DNA from: Drosophila persimilis | Taxonomy: Eukaryota; Arthropoda; Insecta; Diptera; Drosophilidae | Assembly (NCBI RefSeq): GCF_003286085.1 | Contig: NW_020825288.1 | Coordinates: 11,842,001-11,906,000 of the forward strand | Length of the DNA: 64,000 nt | Reading direction: 5' to 3' | In this document: one piece after another, positions 10,460 through 22,909 of the stretch | Position numbering within the stretch: the stretch's first letter is position 1 | Layout of the letters: the number at the start of each line of letters is the position of its first letter | Program-made: the position numbers and the translations under genes | Notes under the pieces: model-generated | What the model saw: only the letters and a program-made list of their open reading frames with translations | What the model was told of the DNA's origin: nothing | The model's database searches: none

Positions 10460-11160
10460 AGTACTGTTGCCTTTTGGGATGATCTTTCATACCAAGAGGT
10501 ATCACCATACGAGAAGGTACGATTACAGGTAAAATACGCAGCCTAAATAACAGAATGGAGATTAAGTGGGCTGACTATTGCTGTCATGGCGGATTTGATT
10601 GGAAATAATCAGTCTTGGCTCGGACTTGCTCTCTGTTCGTATTTCCGGGTTGAGAGACTTGACTGCACTGGGAATTGTAGGTGTTTTGTCAAAGAACTTC
10701 GTGAGGCCTTGCATGCACACTCTACGGACAGCCATGGATAGCGGATCTACAAAATTCAAGGTAAAGCTACAAACATATATGAATACCTTGTCACTTTCAT
10801 AGGTTTCAATCGAAATGTATTGTTCTTTTTCCTCTCAGGTCTTGGACACGTCAATTATCCGAACGGCTTATGCTTTTCTGATATTCTCGGAGCCTTACAG
10901 AGATCCAGGGTAAAGATATTCCTATCCCCACCATTCCATGGAAGGATTAACATATTATTTTTCCTTTCAGGTCTTGGCAGACGTTTCCCCAGAGCTTTGA
11001 TCTGCCTGGAATTGTACTCCCCTCTTCTTCGATATGGCTTGACTCACCCCGGCATTGTGATGCGCTTTGTTTATGTGCGACCCAAGAATCATTTGTTTTT
11101 ATATGAAATTGTTTTACGCTGTGGCAGCGATCAACCCTGCGTCTGCTCCGCTCTCTGATT
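10460..11160 (+). other. run of splice-like sites; possible small multi-exon gene or gene relic
   Basis: Three donor-like sites occur on the plus strand: ACAG|GTAAAA near 10530, CAAG|GTAAAG near 10760 and CAGG|GTAAAG near 10910. Two very strong acceptors are followed by the same word: TTTTTCCTCTCAG|GTCTTGG near 10839 and TTTTTCCTTTCAG|GTCTTGG near 10971. The implied introns are about 78 and 61 nt and the implied middle exon about 70 nt, all typical for flies. Joining exons gives open frames of limited length, but no recognised protein and no secure start; an ATG with a 51-codon frame begins near 10586. It could be a small gene, a non-coding transcript, or the relic of a duplicated gene. Confidence 0.3.
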
Positions 11161-11284
11161 ACAACTACAAAACTGATTCTTTGGTTTCCTTTTTGCCGGG
11201 CTGTTTGCTCTCTGCTTTCTTTGGCTGTTCATACAAATGTTTATCGACTTGTGCGTTGATTTTCCGCTTGCTTTGGTTTTACAG

Positions 11285-11311
11285 CAGCCCCAGCCCCAGC
11301 CCCAGCCCCAG
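11285..11311. repeat. (CAGCCC)n hexanucleotide repeat
   Basis: Four to five tandem copies of a hexamer of the CCCAGC type, in otherwise non-coding DNA. Confidence 0.9.
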
Positions 11312-11585
11312 TTCCGGTCCCATTTTCATCCTTCGAAGATTTTTCGGCATATCCATGTCAGAACCGAGCCGTAGCACGTGCACGGTAGGGTTAACCGTTG
11401 CTGCTACCCCTTCCCATTCCCACTCCATCCCTGGCATGTCTGGAGAGTGTGTGTGTCTGTGTGTGTGGTACTGAGTGGGGTCTGCATTTGGGGCTATGGA
11501 TTGGTAATTGAATTTATTGTTTGACATTCAAAGTACCGTTGAGTCAATTACGCTGGAAAATTGGTATCAAAATATTTACGAGCTG

Positions 11586-11591
11586 TTTATT
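11586..11591 (-). terminator. candidate polyadenylation signal of the Rcd-1-like gene
   Basis: AATAAA on the minus strand, about 175 nt downstream of the stop codon at 11765. It is the nearest canonical hexamer that I noticed. Confidence 0.45.
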
Positions 11592-11764
11592 GCATTACGC
11601 AAACTTGATGCCCCCTCCAGGCAAGCCAATTCGATCCCCAGCCCGAACTAAAAATGAGAAAAGGTAACGCAATTTACATGCTGATGCCAGGGCTCCCCCG
11701 AGTGGGTGCAAGGCTACATACATACATAAGTACAAATATATTCTCAAGAAAAATTACATAAAGG

Positions 11765-12760
11765 TTAAACGAAAAAGGAAACTTGTCGAGGTGTAAACTG
11801 CCCGTGTGCGTCAATTAATTGAACAGAGGGATTCTCCTGCTTGCGCTGCAATAGATCAAGAATCAACTGCTTGAATTCCGGAGCAAATGCCATCCAATAC
11901 TTACACTTAATGGGCTTAATGGCCACCTTCTCGTTGAGTGTCTGCAGGTCGGACTTGACGGTGTCATAACTGAGCACATTATCCATGCAAAAGAAGCCAT
12001 TGCGCAGCTGCATCGGCAAGTGTAGCTGGATCATCTCGAGGGACTCGGGATTGTCGGCCAGACGCGTGTAGATGTGCAAGACATGTTGCAGGATTCGAGG
12101 ATCCGGCTCCAGCGTCTGCTGATGGATGACGCGGCCCAGAGTGTGGATCAGATGGGTTCGACGGGACAGACGACGGGTGGCAAACTTCAGGCCCACCGCA
12201 TTGTCCAGGATGCGGTAGAGAATAAACGAAGAGAGTGTTTTGCTAATGCTCGAGCCGTGCTCCAGCTGGCGCAGGAGCTGAGGAATCAGCTCGGCGGCCA
12301 TTGTGTAGCAGATGATCTCCGTTGTGTTCTTTTTCAGCAGCCCACAGATGATGATCAGGACCGAGAGTCGCACGTGCTCGATGGGACGCGTTTTCTGGGT
12401 CAGCCTCAGCAGTGGCATCAGATAGTAGAACACGTGGGTGCGCATCAGTAGCACTCCAGTATCCGGATGCTTGGCCATGGACAAGAAGAGGCTGAGGGCC
12501 GCGAATACGCGCTGCGACTGCTGGTCATCCAAACTGTTGGCCGACACCGCCGGATAGACGTCAATCACCTCCTGCAATAGCCCGGCCACAGCGCCAAACG
12601 ACTGCCACAGCATGGGACCGAGATTTACGATTATTCGGCGACGCTCGCAAAGCTCTAGCATGGCCAAAGGACGGTCCTCCTTGCTGCACAGGTCCAAAAT
12701 CCATCCACAGATGTACTCGGCCTCGGCCAATTCCCCGATATTAACTTCTGAATCGCTCAT
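11765..12760 (-). CDS. Rcd-1r: divergent CNOT9/Rcd-1 (CAF40) family protein
   Basis: A 331-residue intronless gene with an ATG start. Residues about 15-285 align by eye with CNOT9/RCD1, the armadillo-repeat subunit of the CCR4-NOT deadenylase complex. CNOT9 contacts CNOT1 and RNA-silencing or decay factors in the cytoplasm. Family hallmarks seen are MLELCERR, LGPMLWQSFGAVAGLLQEV, YPAVS, KTRPIEHVRLSVLIIICGLLK, SKTLSSFILYRIL and the LADNPE segment near the core end. Conserved CNOT9 is about 300 residues and very slowly evolving in animals. This copy differs at many positions and carries a ~45-residue C-terminal extension ending PRQVSFFV. A divergent, intronless copy fits a retroduplicate; D. 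melanogaster has such a gene, Rcd-1r, alongside Rcd-1. Orthology to Rcd-1r rather than an independent copy is inferred, not shown. Confidence 0.85.
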   Translation of the reverse strand: MSDSEVNIGELAEAEYICGWILDLCSKEDRPLAMLELCERRRIIVNLGPMLWQSFGAVAGLLQEVIDVYPAVSANSLDDQQSQRVFAALSLFLSMAKHPDTGVLLMRTHVFYYLMPLLRLTQKTRPIEHVRLSVLIIICGLLKKNTTEIICYTMAAELIPQLLRQLEHGSSISKTLSSFILYRILDNAVGLKFATRRLSRRTHLIHTLGRVIHQQTLEPDPRILQHVLHIYTRLADNPESLEMIQLHLPMQLRNGFFCMDNVLSYDTVKSDLQTLNEKVAIKPIKCKYWMAFAPEFKQLILDLLQRKQENPSVQLIDAHGQFTPRQVSFFV

Positions 12761-15620
12761 CTTGTTTGCTTTAATTGTTTAATTTTCCTTTTAATTTTCC
12801 CTGCGGCTTTCACCTGTCTCTTCGGTGGCAGAATGGTAATTGTTTGCTGTCAATATGAAAGTCGGCCTTCTGTCTGTTTTTTCAGCGGTGCAGTGCAATT
12901 TTTGTTGACCACTTTGTTTGGGTTATAAGCCGAGAAATCTTGCACCTTTCAAGCAGATGTTGCGTTTAGCCCAGACAGAAATTGGAGCCTGGCCTCAGAC
13001 TTAAACAATGAGAGTAAACAGTAAATAACCACATCAAATTGCACTGTTTTATAAGCCAGACTATTTTTCTTTTCACTAATTGAGAGATGTCACTACTAGT
13101 GTTGGAAAAGTTATGAATGTCAATCGTGTAATTTAGTGTCAAACACAGAGGGTGACAATGTTATAAAAAGAATATTAATTAATGCACTAAAGTCCTCGAA
13201 ATTACGGAATTAAATATAGCCGTATGACACTAGACACTAGACTTTAGAGAGAGGGAGAGACAGAAATTGAATCTGAAAAGTGTGGCAATCGAATATTTCT
13301 GCCGCAGCTGGCGCATATAACTTTCTCGCTCTCACTGAAAGCTTTTCCCATAAGACTGTCCAAAGTCCAATTTCATCAGGCTATTAGTAATTAATATCGT
13401 TATGGTATGTCTGGAGTATTTGAGTTTTCTTTGAACAAACTCACATTGAAAAATGCATTCGCATATCAATCTTAATAAAGCCGTCAGTCAAATACTGCAT
13501 TATTTACCAAACCAAAGTCTGTGCACACTAGCCAGGCGACATTAACGGTACAAATATATGCATATGCATATATGTAGCTCGTTGGACGACCAGACAGGCC
13601 ATTGGATAAATGAGCTGATGAGTTGCAGTTAATTAGAGCGAATTCATCACTCACTTGCAACACCCACTCCCCACCGCCAGTCCCCAGTCCCTGCCCCTCA
13701 CGGCCGTCTGTACACCCAAATGAATTATGCATAACAATGTGGGCAACAAGAACAACATGGGGCTAAAGCTAAACCATGCAATTAAATGCAAACAATTTTC
13801 CATAAATTATGTGCGGCAGCAACAGCAGCAGCAGCGTCACCCCGAATATGTACGAATATACATACATATGTATGTATGTAGTTCCATGAAGCGACTAATG
13901 CAAAACGGAAGCGGAAATCTGTTTCGGTCTTCTGCATGCGTGGACCTCTCCCCCTACTTGCCCGATTGTGTATGAGGTTGTGCCGTGCCGGCGTGTTAAT
14001 TGGCAACAACTCTATTATTAGAAGAAAAATATGCTGACCCGTCAATGGCAGCAATTTGACTTGCTAATTTTCATGGCGGTCAAAAAAAAAAAAACCGTGG
14101 AAATCCAGACAAATATAGAGGAGAACACAGGAAAATATTCAAACACTGGTGTAGGTGAGGGGGGGTGTGGGGCAGCTGTGACAATTCCCAAAAATATATT
14201 TGCATATGCCAGATCGATGTACATATATTAATGCAATTAAGTGATGCATCCAAAATTTTCAAATAAACAAATGCGCAAACAGCAGTTTTCTCCTCGCAAC
14301 TCCCCTCCGGCCCCACCGTTTCATTTTCCTGTCGGTAGAAAAGTATTAACTGCATTTTCTGGATAATTAGGCAGGTCAGTCGCAATCGGAATTTCCGGTT
14401 GCGTTGTTGCCCTTATTCAAAGTTTCGAATCGCATTGGCAAATTAGAAATTTCACGCTACACCAGGCAAAACGACAAATAGTTGTGCCTTTTAATAAATC
14501 GACTAAAATGGTACCTATTCTCTGAAATACTGAATTATTATTAATACTCCTCTCAATGAATGAATGCCATGGAAAGCAGCAAAGTAAAAGTACCAGTAAA
14601 TGATAATTTGATGCTCCCACAGGTCACATTGAGTGCAGGGCACATCGTTATTAGCTGCTGTCCAACCCAAGCCACTCAACCAAAATGCCAAAATTGCATT
14701 TGGAGACTACACACACCGCACCCACGCCACGTCACGGCACGCCACGCCAGAAGGCACCACGCACCACATCAGAGGGCCTGGCATACCTGGGCCCTATGGT
14801 ATTTTGTCTAATTTAAATTAATATTATGCCAAGCATCAGCAGTGGCGGCAGTGCATGCCAGAGGCATTTGGGCCTTTATATCCTTTGGCCCTTTTTGGGG
14901 CCGCCAGACAGGACAGCAGAGCCAAAATCCAACAGCCAACCCATTGGCCATTGTTCGTCGGCCACGGCAAATTGAAATTGAAACTGCAACCGGATGTAAT
15001 TGGGCTTGCATACGTTCGTTTCGATTTGGTTTGGGCTCCGTTCCGCTTAGGTTTCTGCTCTACTCTTTCCTGTTCTGCCAGTCTGTTTGTCTGTCTGTCC
15101 GTTGATAATATCATTGATAGCTTTTGCCACAATTCGTAACCGCAATAAGTTGTTGTTGGTCACAGTTGGAGCGGCAAAAAAGGACCGACCGTCCCTTACC
15201 TATGAGACTACGAGCATGTATAGACGGCTGTCCACTCCCACATGGCCATGAGGTTGTTCTGTTATGTGTTTCTGTGCTGAATGGCAACTGGAAATTGGAA
15301 ATTTTAAGCTACCTTTATCTGTTGAATGGCTTGTTGATTATTACCGAAGCTGGCGAATGGATTTGCAGTTGCTTCATTTGTGGAAATTAATGAACCAACA
15401 CACCTAAGCTGCCTTCCATTGTCTACTGCATTCTCTGTGTGCATCAAATACGTTTTGGAATTTGCCATTGTCTGTGTATGACTGACTGGGTGGAACCCAC
15501 AAGAAAGATATTTGGTAACGAACATTGCACCAACTGTAGCATAATAAAAACAGACCAGAGATGGGGATGGCTTTACCCTTTTTGTTTTTTTAAATATACC
15601 TACTCTTAACTGCACGCAAA
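12761..15620. other. upstream and intergenic non-coding DNA
   Basis: Includes the 5' flank of the Rcd-1-like gene; no obvious TATA box at the expected spacing. A GA-rich stretch lies near 13243-13265 and a CAG cluster near 13817-13833. No supported gene; the open frames are short and overlap on both strands. Confidence 0.4.
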
Positions 15621-15624
15621 GAGA

Positions 15625-15648
15625 CAGAGAGAGAGAGAGAGAGAGAGA
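15625..15648. repeat. (GA)n microsatellite
   Basis: Near-perfect GA run. GAGA motifs can bind GAGA factor in flies, but nothing else here indicates a promoter. Confidence 0.9.
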
Positions 15649-18600
15649 TTTTATTGCATTATATTATTAAATATACATTTGAAAACAATTTAAAACATGT
15701 ATAGTAGTACATAGTAGTATATTTTCAGTGCACATCTGCATTAGAAGTGCACAATGGTCCTCTGGGCACTTGCTCCCTGGGATAAACTTTGTTTGATTAA
15801 CTTTTTGCAACCGAATAAGCAACAGGGAAAACCCCAAAAAGGTAAGCCCTAAGCCCGCACAAAGTGTCTTTATTTATATTTGATAAGGTATTACAGGAAC
15901 ACGCCACACAGACACAGCAAACAGCACCACAGAAACCCACAGAACCACACAGAAACAGAAGCAGAAACACGCAGAACAAGAAGCCCCAACAAGGCGGGCC
16001 CCAGTGCCAGCGAGTTGGAAAACTAAAAAGTGTCGCAGCAATTGTTTTGTGACTTGTAACTGTTTGCAATTGTTAAACTTTGGTCAATAATATCACCTGC
16101 GCCTGTCCACAACCCACAACAACACTAAACTGCATTTAGCATCAGAAACAATGCGGCGTCTGTTGCGGGGAAAGAAAGAGGTTGCAGGAGCTGCCGGGCG
16201 CCAAGTGGCAAGTAGCAAGTAGCAAGGGTAATGCAACAAGTACAAAGCTGCACGTATTTACCATCTACTAAGTATTTTCTATGACTTTGTGCCATTGTTT
16301 TTGTTTATTTTTTTATTTTTTTCCAGTAGCTTGCGTTTTTTCCACACCCTTCCAGAGGGTGTTAGGATTTTCGGCAGGCAGCTACAGTGTGGCTGCTACA
16401 GTGCACACTTGGAACTCCGCCTGGAACACTATAAGGACTGAAAGGAACAATCTGTCGGCTGGATATAAGCTGGTCAACTCACTTTGATATGACGGATATC
16501 TGCCAGTGTATCAACAGCTTCGGCTTTTCTTTGTGATTTGTATTCTTTTAGAGGTTTGCTCGAGCATTAAATAAGTCAAAACACTCACACAAATACGGGG
16601 AAGGAGCGAATGGAGGAATGGGGGGCCAGGAGCATGAGCAGCTGCTGGCCTGCCGCTGGATGGCTTGCTGGATGGCTTGCTGGTTGGCTCGCTGCCTGGG
16701 AACAATTGTCAACAGAGCGCATTGTTTTGTTTACAACATGGAAACTTTTGTGCTTAACTTTGGCACTGCCAACAAGCATTAAAAATAATTTTCTTAGCCA
16801 GCTGAGCAATGTGAATGGCGGAGGGTATTTCGGCGCAACAACCAGCATTGTGTGCTTTCCATTCCCGTTAGATGAGGCGCCTAGCCAAGGCCACTCGAGC
16901 GGGGAAAAGATATGGCAATTGAAAAGAGTAAATACGAAATGCACACAGATCTATGGGACGTTGCAAAGTATGCTACAGTGGAGATTCTTTAGATTGAAAA
17001 ATTCTGCGTGGAATAACTCGATTTTCTCTATTTATAGAGAAGCAGTATTTCATATAAATCCAGTGCTAAATAAAGCAGAAGCTGGTTCCTGAAGTATTCC
17101 TCACCTGGTTGTGTTGCAGAAGTTTTCCTGCATATTTTGGGACCCTTTCGTTACGCTTGGGAAAACTTGAATAAGTTTGGTTTGTCATCAGCATAACTTT
17201 GCAATGTGCAGCAATCAAAATTAATGTAAAACGCGAATCTCCAAACTTTAATTAAGTCATACACAGACATTATGTCTGCTAAACCTTGCGTGGCCTCCCC
17301 AAAAACAAAAAAATACAATACATATATGTATGTAGACTGAAAACGATAACTGACACTTAAAAGGGGAAGGGTAATGGATGTGTTATTGCGAGGCGGTGGG
17401 TGTGAGCCAATGATTGTCATTAAAATGTTTCCGCTACCTCCCAAAAAACAGCATCCATTGTCAGTCGCCGTTGCTAATCAGCGATGATGCCACAAGGTAT
17501 TCATATGCAAAACAGAGACGTTGCGCGACGTTGACATTATTCATTGCAAATGGCAAACGGAAGGGATATTCATATATGTATGTACATTGGCCTGCGTGTG
17601 TGTGTGTGTGAGTGTGTGTCGGAAGGGAGCATATGCCGGGTGGGGGGTGGTCGTGGGGTGCCCCCAAACTTTAGCGGCGCTTAAGGTAAAATATAATCAA
17701 AAGCCGTGAAAACATTTTTACACGTCATTAAACTCAAATTCAACAAACCATGGCAGCGTATGTTACGGCAGCACACCCATACACAGACCACCCACCAATG
17801 CCTGGCGGCACACACACACACTCACACACAGATAATCCCAAAAATGAAAGAGAGAGCTGATACTCCTTCCAAGCCTCCAGAAGATTGATGTGCCTCGGTT
17901 GCATAACTAAATTAAAGCTCCGTCTAAATACACGAGAGGAGCTGTAAAATTGCCAGGCTCCGGCTCCATATCGGAATCTGGTCTCTGGCTCGGCTTTTGT
18001 TAGTTTCTGTCGAAAACTTATAATTACCTTGTAATGATTGCAGTTAACATGTTTCGTGCTTGTTGATGATAGACACAGACACGGCCTCGAATCAGAAGCA
18101 GCCCACAGCTCCCAGCCCACACTTCTCTGACACTTATGAATAATGACTTTGTCGCAAGTTTCGACAAAACGTCAAAGTTTTCATGACTGTTAGGCAGACG
18201 CCTCCATGGGTGTGGATGTGTGGATACCTTTGTGCAAATTAAATTTAATTGAATGCAACAAACTAATGAAATTCATTTCCCAGATATAGCCAGGAATTTC
18301 GAGATTCAAGTCAAGCAAGGAAATCAATGAAATTTGATTTCCAGTTTAAAGGACCAAAACCCCACGGGGCAAGCAGCCCCGGTCAGCCTCAGTCCTTGGG
18401 CCATAAACCTTTGAATTATTAATTTTTAAGCTTCCCCCCCCACTCCATGTGTGTGTGTGTGGGGCAACATTATGAAAAAAAGAGCGACCCTAGGGCCTTT
18501 GATTTGGCCTGTGGGTCAGTGAAGCACAAGTAATAGGCTGGCAGGGAGGACACACAGTCCCCCCCACACACACACATATGTCTGCACGCCTGAGTGCGCA

Positions 18601-19130
18601 TTATTAAATCTAAGTAGCCGAACGGATCGTGAAGTGGGTGCGGGTGTGGGTGTGGGAGTGGGGTCCCGGCATTATTAAAAAATCCCGGCATGAAAACCTC
18701 AGCAAAAGATAACAGAATATTGATTCCAAATCACATGCATTATGCATTAGCCCCCAAACAATTTGCAACATGTCGGTCAGCGGCCAGTCGGCGTCAGCGT
18801 CAACGATTTCGATTATAAAATTTCAAAAAATAACACAAAGCTGATTATTTTCGTTACATGGACAGGCAATTTGTCCAGCTGCCAAGAGCAGTACTCCACA
18901 AAAACATAATGCAAACCAAAAGCCAAAAATGAAACCATGACAGAAAAAAGGGCGCAGAGCAGGATTTTGGCCCCAGGCCGGCCGACAAACGGAATGGAAT
19001 TGAGACTGGCCTGCTAGCTGACAGTTAGCGTTGCATTGTTTTTGCTAGCCAATTTCGGGTGGCTGTCAAATCGAACTCTGTAGGACTCTGCTTGCTCCAG
19101 CCATTCCTTTGATCCGTACAACCATTTCAG
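15649..19130. other. non-coding DNA
   Basis: No supported gene. Notable pieces are a strong plus-strand acceptor-like tract ending near 16326, one copy of the 15-mer acccttccagagggt at 16346, a short 12-bp tandem repeat near 16655-16695, GT/CA runs at 17596-17610 and 17810-17830, and GTG/GGGTG-rich DNA near 18640. Confidence 0.4.
16346..16360. repeat. dispersed palindromic 15-mer, copy 1
   Basis: acccttccagagggt, with ACCCT and AGGGT as inverted arms around a 5-nt spacer. The identical word recurs at 31960. It resembles the edge of a dispersed repeat common in fly intergenic DNA. Confidence 0.6.
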
Positions 19131-19650
19131 ATCACTTTATTCGATAAAGCTATAGTTGTGCTCATCAGTCCCTCAGTCTTAATATTCAATACTATTATCG
19201 CAACTTAAGACCTGTGTCAACAAAAGCTTGAATGAGTCTCTTTTGATTTGTAAATAAAATATCCAAAATCGGACACATTAAGATTCAATTATCTTTCAAT
19301 GGATTAGATAAAATATATAGCAGCTCCCTTATAAAAATACATACTCCAGCGTTGTTTCATATCTTATCATATCTTTTCCAAGTTTAGATGAAATCGGTTA
19401 TCAACCCAACGAAATTCAGACTTAGACGCATTTAAATTTAAAACTAAACTAATGCTACCTCTTAAAAACCTTAATTAAAATCAAAATTAAAATAATATAA
19501 ATTATTTTTGATTTAAATATTGTGTTTAGAAGAAAGTACAAAATAAAATAAAATTAACCATAAGGAATATTCAATATATAAATGTGGTGACTGGTGCATT
19601 ATCTATATTTAGATATTTAGATAAAGGAATAAATAAATCATATTGTATCG
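19131..19650. other. AT-rich non-coding block
   Basis: About 500 bp of visibly higher AT content than its flanks, with no open frame, terminal repeat or target duplication that I can see. It could be an old degenerate insertion or a matrix-type AT-rich region. Confidence 0.35.
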
Positions 19651-22600
19651 CTTAATTGGGACTTTTTGATGACTTGATAAATTGTGCAGGGCATGCGAAT
19701 CGTTGTGAGGAAAACTTGATGGAGTTTTCCTTTCGCCATTGCCTCTCAGTCCTCTCATACCGCGTGTTACACCAAATTACATTATCAGTGAAATTGAGTT
19801 TGGAAAGAGACTGGCGCCTGAAAAGCCGTCATGCCACTCGCCACCGTAAAGATAATTGACTAAAATGTTTTCACAAATTAATTAGAGGCGGCTAAATTAA
19901 TTTACATGCCAAAAATGTTTGATGCAGCGCCGCCCTTGCCGTGCATTAGCTAATTGCAAATTGACTTTATCATTTTGGTTGCCGAATTGTTTGCGGCGGT
20001 GCCCATGTCCTTGGTAGCTGCTCCCTGCGGCTGTCAGCGGTGTATTTTTGTGTGTTCTTTTATCGTAGTATGTATTCTTTGGCGGTAACAAAGGCCCCAA
20101 TAATGTACAAAATTTGAATAGAAAATGAAATTATTTTGATGCGGGTGCTGCGAAAATGCTTCTGGGGAAGCTATTCTTTTATCGAAAACAAAATCCCCCA
20201 ACATGGTTTGTAATATGCTAATGTTTTACCTGAGGCAATTGCATTGAATTAATGAGTTTTAATAGATCAGGATCAGGACGGAGTGTGCAGATAAACAGCA
20301 GCATAGGGGCATTGAAAATTAGAGCATGAATAATACACTTTATTGTACAACATGGCTAATGAATAGCATAATTATATCATAAAAGAGCTGATTAATGTGG
20401 TCCAGAACATCTAGAATAAATCGAATATCTGCAGACAAGCCATACCTTTAAAGAAAAGCCATAGAGATGAGCAACACAAAATCAAAATACTGCAGATTTA
20501 TCTTTTAATTAATACAATCAACCGCTTACAAAAAATCTTCTTCAAATATTTACGAGTATTTATGACAATTAGCATGAATTCTAATTGAAAGGCAAGTAAC
20601 GTAATTCCCATTGGTTTTCCTTCTATTGTATTCTACTGTAAATACGAGTAGAACCCTATCCAAGTCAATTTGATCCAGTTGAGCCACTGGACTGAACTGA
20701 ACTGACCGCAAAACGATTTCAACAGCAATAGAAACCCAAAGATAAATACTTGGTCACTGCCAGGAAATTGCTGAACAGACTCCAGTGCGTCCAGTGGGTC
20801 CAGTGGGACCAGTCTGCCAGCCACAGAAATTGTCTATGAAATTAATCACTTGACAAAGTTGTGCAATTTGCGTAGCCAAAAATTAACTTAAATGTTCGTT
20901 TTTTGCATGCACAATTGAGCACACACACACGCACACGCACAAACACTCGGCTCGGGCACACACTAGGACAATGCCGAGGAGTGGGTATTAAGAGAGTGCC
21001 ATTGGTGATGGTGCTCCTTCTACTCGACCTCTGCTGACCAGCAGTGGCCACAAAACAAGGCTCAATTTGGGCCGAGATGGGAGATGGGTCCGGGTTGGGT
21101 ACGTTTTGTCCCTGGCCTAAACCATTGAAAAACCGAAAATGTATGGCAATTAGAGTAGCTATTGTGTGTGTGCTGGAATGGATCACTGAGAAAAAGGATC
21201 TATGGCTTAGCCGCTTGCAAATCTTGGCTTGCAATGTGGATTTCTCTACGAACAGTGCTTCTGATGTGAGGATTGGGTAAATTAATCCTCTCAGACTGTC
21301 TTCTTTCATTTCAGGTTTTCCCTTTTTTTGCATAAATTTTTTTTTTCAAGTGCATCAGAATATGAAGTTACTGGTGGAGGAGGCATATGGCCGGGGCAAA
21401 CTATTAGAGAGCAGTCCCGTGACTGTGTGTGTGCTGTTCATTTGGCCACATTTTGTGGCAGCCAGTGCAAATGGCTCTTTGCTGTTCTCACTGTGTTGAG
21501 TAATTTTTCAAAAAAGAAAAAAGAAGGACCAAAATGGGCTCCCTTCATTGTTATGCAGCCTTATTGTTATTGCATAAAAATGGCCGAGCCCAATCGCACC
21601 ATCAGGGGACGCACACACACACACACACACACATGCAACAGTTGCAACTGTGGCGCAATTAAGCGACGCAATTAACGTGGCGCAGTGTTTAACCTGTTAC
21701 GTTGTGGTCGGTCCGTAGCTGGACGTGGACGAGGACGTGGTGGGCCTTTCACATGGACGGACAGACGCTGGCGGGGGATTTTCTAAATTTTAATGCCGGC
21801 CATTTGGCTCCTGGCACATGTCCGACTGCAATTGGCCTCCATTTGTGTGCCCACAATTGTCCTCATAGCCATAGCAATAGCCATAGCCATAGACTCGTTC
21901 CTGGTCATACCGTTACCGTTTGAGTATGGCCTGGCGCATCCCTGGTAATCCCTTTAGCATTTAAGTATGAAGGGTCCCTGGCAAAATAACGCTCCCATTT
22001 AAGTATGCCAATTTTTCACACACCCACTCATTGGTTGTGCCACTTCTCGCCCCGCCCCCTCAGCCCGCTATTCCTGGTATAGCAGCGGGTTAAATGCATT
22101 ATTTTTAACACCAATTGTGCAAATGGCCGAGAGCCGATAAATTGCCAACAAATGCGTGCAGTCTTGATTGCCTCAATTATATTAATTATCGTACGTGCTC
22201 TCCAGCCCCGACTCCTTGGCGGCAGTTTAATAATTTTCATACGTAATAGCAGAGAATAAAGTCCAATAATGTTTGAAAAAACCTTGCGTTGCACCAGACC
22301 AGGTTTTTCTGCCAAAGGGTTCAGTTACTCGTTCCTGGCTTAGTAGAGAGGCCTTTCTGTTTTATTACCTCTAACGGGGCCGACCTCTAACGAAGCTAAT
22401 TTGTTGAATTTTGTCGAAATGCAATATTACATCCCCAGACAGCATGTGCAGAATTATGCGCAGATATCAGATATCGTTTTTTGTTTTGGTGCTGGTTGGT
22501 GCTGGGTGGCGGAGGGGGGAGGGGGAGGTGGCGTGAGGCATGGCTTCATAATTATTTGCGCATGATTTAATTATACGTTTCGCGAGGTACGAGCAACACC

Positions 22601-22878
22601 ACATATGCGTGCATTTTTTGGCTGCTGGAGCGGACTTCTAGCCCGCAGCTGGGGAGCCGGAATAGTTTTGCGGGCACTCGTGCATAGTTTAATGTAATAT
22701 TTGAGCGCGCTTAATTATGTGCAAATTGCAAACAAAATAGATTAAATATTAATCGCATTATTCCTTGACTCGTGTAGTTCTCGTGTAGGTCTCTCTACAA
22801 ATATTTGGTCTAACACGATAGGGGGGAGAGGAAGTAACTCTAATTTGCCATGCGAGATACCCGTACATTCCGGTTGTC

Positions 22879-22909
<31 letters not shown>

